Assembly: GCA_947625155.1 (NCBI GenBank)
Contig: CANQNG010000020.1
Location: 1 to 39,164 of the forward strand
DNA from: an uncultured Clostridia bacterium
GTDB taxonomy: Bacteria; Bacillota; Clostridia; Oscillospirales; Ruminococcaceae
DNA length: 39,164 bases
Direction: 5' to 3'
In this document: positions 36,259 through 39,164 of the stretch, piece by piece
How the letters are laid out: each line of letters begins with the position of its first letter
How positions within the stretch are numbered: the stretch's first letter is position 1
Translations under genes and position numbers: made by a program
Notes under the pieces: generated by a model
What the model was told of the DNA's origin: nothing
Seen by the model: only the letters and a program-made list of their open reading frames with translations
The model's database searches: none

Positions 36259-37176
36259 TCATTTCAGTTCGGTGTGTTCTCCGTCACGTGAGATCGTCAC
36301 GTCCCGAAAAATGTCGGTCAATACGTCCCGGTACTGCTCCGGGCAATGCTCTGCCGGGCTGTAATGCGTCAGCCAAAGGCGCTTTGCCTTGGCTTCGGCA
36401 GCCAGACGGCAGGCATCCTGCATCAGCATATGGCGCTTGCCATTCATGCTCTGCTTTTTGTCCGGGTCGCCGTACATACCCTCACAGACAAAGAGATCTG
36501 CCTCCGCTGCAAATCCCGCAATGTCTGCAAACGGCAGCGTATCTGTCGTGCAGACGATACGCACGGGCGGACGGTCTCTGCCCGTTACCTGTGTTGGCTG
36601 AATGACACGTCCGTCCGGCAGCGTGACAGTTTCGCCGCTGTGCAGGGGTTTCCAGAACTGTACCGGAATGTCCAGCGCCTTTGCCTGTTCCGGCTGAAAT
36701 TCAGGCTTCTTGCGGAATTCGAGCCGATAGCCCAGACACGGCATGGAGTGCTTCAAAGGCAGCGTGGCGATCTGCAGCATCGGGTCGATCTGCACTGCCG
36801 GGAACGTGATACTTTCCCGTTCGGGCAGCGGACGGAGCTCCACCGGATAGGGAAGATGTCCGCAGACCTGCATCAGCCCCCGCAGCACCCCTTCCGCCGA
36901 GGAAGGCGCACAGATCGTCAACGGCTCACGGCGTTCCGTATTCCCCAACGACAGCAACAATCCCGGCAGTCCGGTCACATGGTCGGCATGGCAGTGCGTG
37001 ATCAGCAGCAGCTCCAGACGGCTCAAGTGTGCCCCGTACTTCGCAAAGGCGACCTGTGTGCCCTCGCCGCAGTCGATGAGCACTGCCTTTCCGTTGTGCT
37101 CCACATACAGACTGGTCAGAAATCGGTTTTTCAGCGGCAGCATGCCGCCTGTGCCGAGCAAAGTGATCTCAGGCAT
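36259..37176 (-). CDS. rnz: Ribonuclease Z
   Basis: A 305-aa metallo-beta-lactamase-fold endonuclease that processes tRNA 3' ends. The metal motif HCHADH gives H61, H63, D65 and H66; H144 (PLKHSMPCLGYR), the Asp in CTTDT and the His in LTHYSP complete the two-zinc site. The flexible arm region is of normal size. AAAGGAGG precedes the ATG. It lies 18 bp downstream of rtcB. Confidence 0.95.
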   Translation of the reverse strand: MPEITLLGTGGMLPLKNRFLTSLYVEHNGKAVLIDCGEGTQVAFAKYGAHLSRLELLLITHCHADHVTGLPGLLLSLGNTERREPLTICAPSSAEGVLRGLMQVCGHLPYPVELRPLPERESITFPAVQIDPMLQIATLPLKHSMPCLGYRLEFRKKPEFQPEQAKALDIPVQFWKPLHSGETVTLPDGRVIQPTQVTGRDRPPVRIVCTTDTLPFADIAGFAAEADLFVCEGMYGDPDKKQSMNGKRHMLMQDACRLAAEAKAKRLWLTHYSPAEHCPEQYRDVLTDIFRDVTISRDGEHTELK

Positions 37177-37194
37177 GTGCTTTCCTCCTTTGGA

Positions 37195-38421
37195 TCATTT
37201 CTTTCTCCACGGGGCTTCTTCCGAACCCGCCTTGAAGTTGTAGATCGGCTTGATCACGTCCAGAACTTCCGCTGTGGGCTGGATGTTTCCGGTAATATCT
37301 TCCATGCGCTTGTATGCCATGGGGCATTCATCAATGGTATCCATTCCGACCGAAGTCGTATAGATGCCCTGCATCTGCTTGCGGTATTCCGCAATGCTGC
37401 ACGAGGATCTTGCCTCCGAACGGGACATCAGCCGTCCTGCCCCATGGGGTGCGGAGAAATTCCAGTCCGGATCTCCCTTGCCCCGGCAAAGCAGACTGCC
37501 GTCCCGCATATTGACGGGTATCAGCAGGATCTCGTCTTTCTGTGCGGAAACAGCGCCTTTACGGAGAATGCGCTGCTCCATGTCGATATAATTGTGAATG
37601 GTCGTGAACTGTCGGCGCACTTTCCAGTGCATCCCCCGCACAATGACATCCGTCATCGCCTGTCGGTTCTGGACGGCGAATCGCTGTACGATCGCCATGT
37701 CGTGCAGGTAGTGTGCAAACAGCTCTCCCTCGCAGTAGGCAAGGTGCTGGGGAATGTTGGTGCGCTTGACAGCTTTCAGCTTTTTCAGTTCGTCTTGGAT
37801 GTGCTTCTGCTTTCCCTGTGCTTTCAGCTCGGCGATCAGCTTCTGTTGGGCAGCGGCATCCGAGCCGTTCAGGCGGGCATAGGCTTCCCGCTGATACCAT
37901 TCAGCGACCTCACGCCCCAGATGCCTTGAGCCGGAGTGGATCACCAGATACAGTGTCCCGTCGCTTCCCTTGTCCACTTCGATGAAGTGGTTGCCGCCGC
38001 CCAATGTGCCGATACTCAGCTCCGCACGCAGGGCGTGGATGTGCGGAAAGCAATACAGCTCCGTGAGGTCGATGCGCTCGGCATAGCGGTGTGCGGTCTT
38101 GCGCACGTTAAAGCCGGACGGGATCTCCGCACGGATGAGCTTGTCAAGTTTCTGCGGTTCGATGAAGGTATCTTTCAAAATGGTGGTCTCCATGCCGCAG
38201 CCGATGTCCACGCCCACAAGGTTGGGGACGAGTTTGTCGGTGATGGTCATGGTCGTGCCGATCGTACAGCCTGCACCGGCGTGTACATCCGGCATGATGC
38301 GGATCTGTGAGCCCTTGGCAAAGGGCTGGCTGCACAGTTCGGTGATCTGTGCAATAGATTTTTTGTCTGCAGCGTCTGTAAAGACCTTGGCAGTGGCGAA
38401 AGCGCCTTGGATCTCAAACAT
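37195..38421 (-). CDS. rtcB: RtcB RNA ligase
   Basis: A 408-aa GTP- and Mn-dependent ligase joining 2',3'-cyclic phosphate or 3'-phosphate to 5'-OH ends, used in RNA repair. Likely metal ligands are D72 and C75 (VGVDIGCGME), H145 (GGGNHFIEV), H162 (IHSGSRHLG) and H276; H326 in APHGAGRLMSR is the guanylated nucleophile. It looks complete and active. AGGAGG precedes the ATG. No rtcA or rtcR is nearby. It is the first gene of rtcB-rnz-orf75-hflX and sits behind a terminator-bearing leader. Confidence 0.96.
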   Translation of the reverse strand: MFEIQGAFATAKVFTDAADKKSIAQITELCSQPFAKGSQIRIMPDVHAGAGCTIGTTMTITDKLVPNLVGVDIGCGMETTILKDTFIEPQKLDKLIRAEIPSGFNVRKTAHRYAERIDLTELYCFPHIHALRAELSIGTLGGGNHFIEVDKGSDGTLYLVIHSGSRHLGREVAEWYQREAYARLNGSDAAAQQKLIAELKAQGKQKHIQDELKKLKAVKRTNIPQHLAYCEGELFAHYLHDMAIVQRFAVQNRQAMTDVIVRGMHWKVRRQFTTIHNYIDMEQRILRKGAVSAQKDEILLIPVNMRDGSLLCRGKGDPDWNFSAPHGAGRLMSRSEARSSCSIAEYRKQMQGIYTTSVGMDTIDECPMAYKRMEDITGNIQPTAEVLDVIKPIYNFKAGSEEAPWRKK

Positions 38422-38451
38422 AGTGCCTCCTGACTGCCGTGTTCCGGGAGC

Positions 38452-38483
38452 AAAAAAGGCGTTTCTGTATGCACAGAAACGCC
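38452..38483 (-). terminator. Terminator/attenuator in the rtcB leader
   Basis: Minus strand: GGCGTTTCTGT (38483-38473), loop GCAT, ACAGAAACGCC (38468-38458), then six T. A perfect 11-bp stem. It lies 30 bp before the rtcB start codon, with no promoter-like sequence in between. Confidence 0.93.
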
Positions 38484-38499
38484 ACTGTTACCATCAGGT

Positions 38500-38522
38500 C
38501 TGCACGGGGACTACCCCCGCAG
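38500..38522 (-). promoter_or_regulatory. Stem-loop enclosing the micro-ORF stop codon
   Basis: Minus strand: CTGC, then GGGG, loop containing TAG, then CCCC and GCAG (with small internal mismatches). The stop codon of the 28-codon micro-ORF sits in the loop, so translation would open this hairpin. Confidence 0.55.
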
Positions 38523-38597
38523 CTCTCCCGGAGAAAAAACGGCGATCCGTGTGATAGTTCGGTTGTCGGTCAGATAGAAATGTACGTGTTGGAACAT
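38511..38597 (-). CDS. 28-codon micro-ORF in the rtcB leader
   Basis: Encodes a 28-aa peptide, MFQHVHFYLTDNRTITRI then AVFSPGELRG. AGAAAGGAGGG is spaced seven to eight bases before the ATG, as good a ribosome-binding site as any in the window. It has its own promoter and is followed by the stem-loop at 38500-38522 and the terminator at 38458-38483. It could be a leader peptide controlling rtcB, or a small protein gene in its own right. I recognise no family. Confidence 0.55.
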   Translation of the reverse strand: MFQHVHFYLTDNRTITRIAVFSPGELRG

Positions 38598-38656
38598 GCC
38601 GTTCCCTCCTTTCTGAAAATACTGTTCTGCCGTATGTACTAGCAAAGAACAAGTTT

Positions 38657-38685
38657 ATTATAGCACACTTTGCAGCGATCGTCAA
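38657..38685 (-). promoter_or_regulatory. Promoter of the rtcB leader and operon
   Basis: Minus strand: TTGACG (38685-38680), a 17-bp spacer, TATAAT (38662-38657) preceded by TGC. Transcription should start near 38650, giving a leader of about 230 nt before rtcB. Confidence 0.88.
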
Positions 38686-38707
38686 GGGGTTTTTTGAGAA
38701 AATTTTC

Positions 38708-39164
38708 CTACCGTATCGCCATAAATGCTCCGGAGAATTTTTTGTGGTTCTCCGCAATGCCGGCATCGGGATCATACCGCTCCCCCGCAAGCGCTTGCAG
38801 GCGGGCAAGATAGTCTTCCCGTTCCAAGGAGCATGGGCGTTGGAGCGTGATCTGCCTGAGCAGCGGAACAGGGCTTTCTCCCATGCGGTGTACGTACATC
38901 AGCCCGGAAACGACACGATTTCTGCCGCTGTGCGCCATCCAGTACAGAGGGCGTTTATGGAAACGCCGGCAATGGTCGGCATAAAAGCCAGACTGATAAT
39001 ATTTCTCCAGATCGCCGAGTTGTGCGGTCAGCCATTGCAGATCTTCCGCAAGATGCGCTTTGCCATAGACCGTACACAGAAGCTCCCGCATCCGTTCGGA
39101 AAAGTGTTCCGGTGTGAGAAAATTTTCCGCAAGCACCGGAATGCCCTCCAGCCGATACCGCCCG
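38708..39164 (-). CDS. C-terminal part of a probable DNA adenine methyltransferase (PglX/type IIG-like), 5' end outside window
   Basis: The reading frame stays open to the window edge (GRYRLEGIPVLAENF at the edge), so the gene begins beyond 39164. The visible 151 residues include GFYADHCRRFHKRPLYWMAH and LMYVHRM, resembling the HxxxFxxRPxxWxxxxG and LxYxHR pattern near the C-terminus of BREX PglX and related type IIG methyltransferases, then a YDPDAGIAENHKKF end. No catalytic motif is in view, so the call rests on the tail alone. It stops 22 bp before the rtcB promoter. Confidence 0.5.
   Translation of the reverse strand, partial: GRYRLEGIPVLAENFLTPEHFSERMRELLCTVYGKAHLAEDLQWLTAQLGDLEKYYQSGFYADHCRRFHKRPLYWMAHSGRNRVVSGLMYVHRMGESPVPLLRQITLQRPCSLEREDYLARLQALAGERYDPDAGIAENHKKFSGAFMAIR

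Noticed and set aside
38494-38808. 104-aa minus-strand frame over the rtcB leader
   Set aside because: It overlaps the methyltransferase end and the promoter; its start lacks a ribosome-binding site, whereas the 28-codon frame has one.

Overview
The window looks like chromosomal DNA of a cellulolytic, anaerobic Clostridia-type Firmicute, most likely a Ruminococcus-like member of the Oscillospiraceae. The evidence is a Clostridia-style merged S10-spc-alpha ribosomal operon with rpsD inside it, a zinc-type S14, an Rnf complex, strong AGGAGG ribosome-binding sites, and a secreted GH9-CBM3 cellulase ending in a type I dockerin (a cellulosome component). The species cannot be fixed from this sequence alone; a Ruminococcus champanellensis or R. 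flavefaciens relative is a guess.

Layout. 1-2150: the end of an apparent IS3-family element at the left edge, a membrane-anchored XRE regulator, and an unknown membrane protein. 2154-6968 (minus): the six-gene rnfCDGEAB operon. 7094-7786 (minus): a second XRE regulator directly upstream of rnf. 8013-11357 (plus): a histidine phosphatase, a polytopic membrane protein, and a LysM/G5/M23 cell-wall peptidase. 11421-27470 (plus): one consensus promoter, a roughly 315-nt structured leader, then 32 tightly packed genes from rpsJ to rplQ (ribosomal proteins, secY, adk, map, an L14e-like KOW protein, infA, rpoA) and a terminator. 27650-28200: a zinc-ribbon protein. 28300-30765 (minus): the cellulosomal GH9 enzyme. 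30935-32281 (minus): glutamate dehydrogenase. 32493-32842 (plus): RNase P RNA, followed by a lipoprotein, a DUF1624 membrane protein and a dTMP kinase-like gene. 34823-38421 (minus): an RNA-maintenance operon rtcB-rnz-orf75-hflX. 38708-39164 (minus): the C-terminal end of a probable DNA adenine methyltransferase that continues beyond the window.

How the genes work together. The core is growth machinery: ribosome, secretion and RNA polymerase alpha. Around it are energy conservation (Rnf couples ferredoxin oxidation to NAD+ reduction and an ion gradient), nitrogen assimilation (GdhA), plant-cell-wall breakdown (GH9), wall remodelling (M23) and tRNA processing or repair (RNase P RNA, RNase Z, RtcB, with HflX on ribosomes).

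The most interesting unexplained signals are regulatory. The rtcB operon sits behind its own promoter, a 28-codon micro-ORF with a Shine-Dalgarno sequence, and a near-perfect intrinsic terminator, with no visible promoter between that terminator and rtcB. A lipoprotein gene is likewise placed immediately after the rnpB terminator. The S10 operon has a long leader with an attenuator-like hairpin and, between rpsJ and rplC, two near-identical GCGA-tetraloop hairpins. The gdhA promoter and a promoter pointing antisense into the second xre gene share about 60 bp of similar sequence containing paired TTTCCGGAAA-like palindromes.
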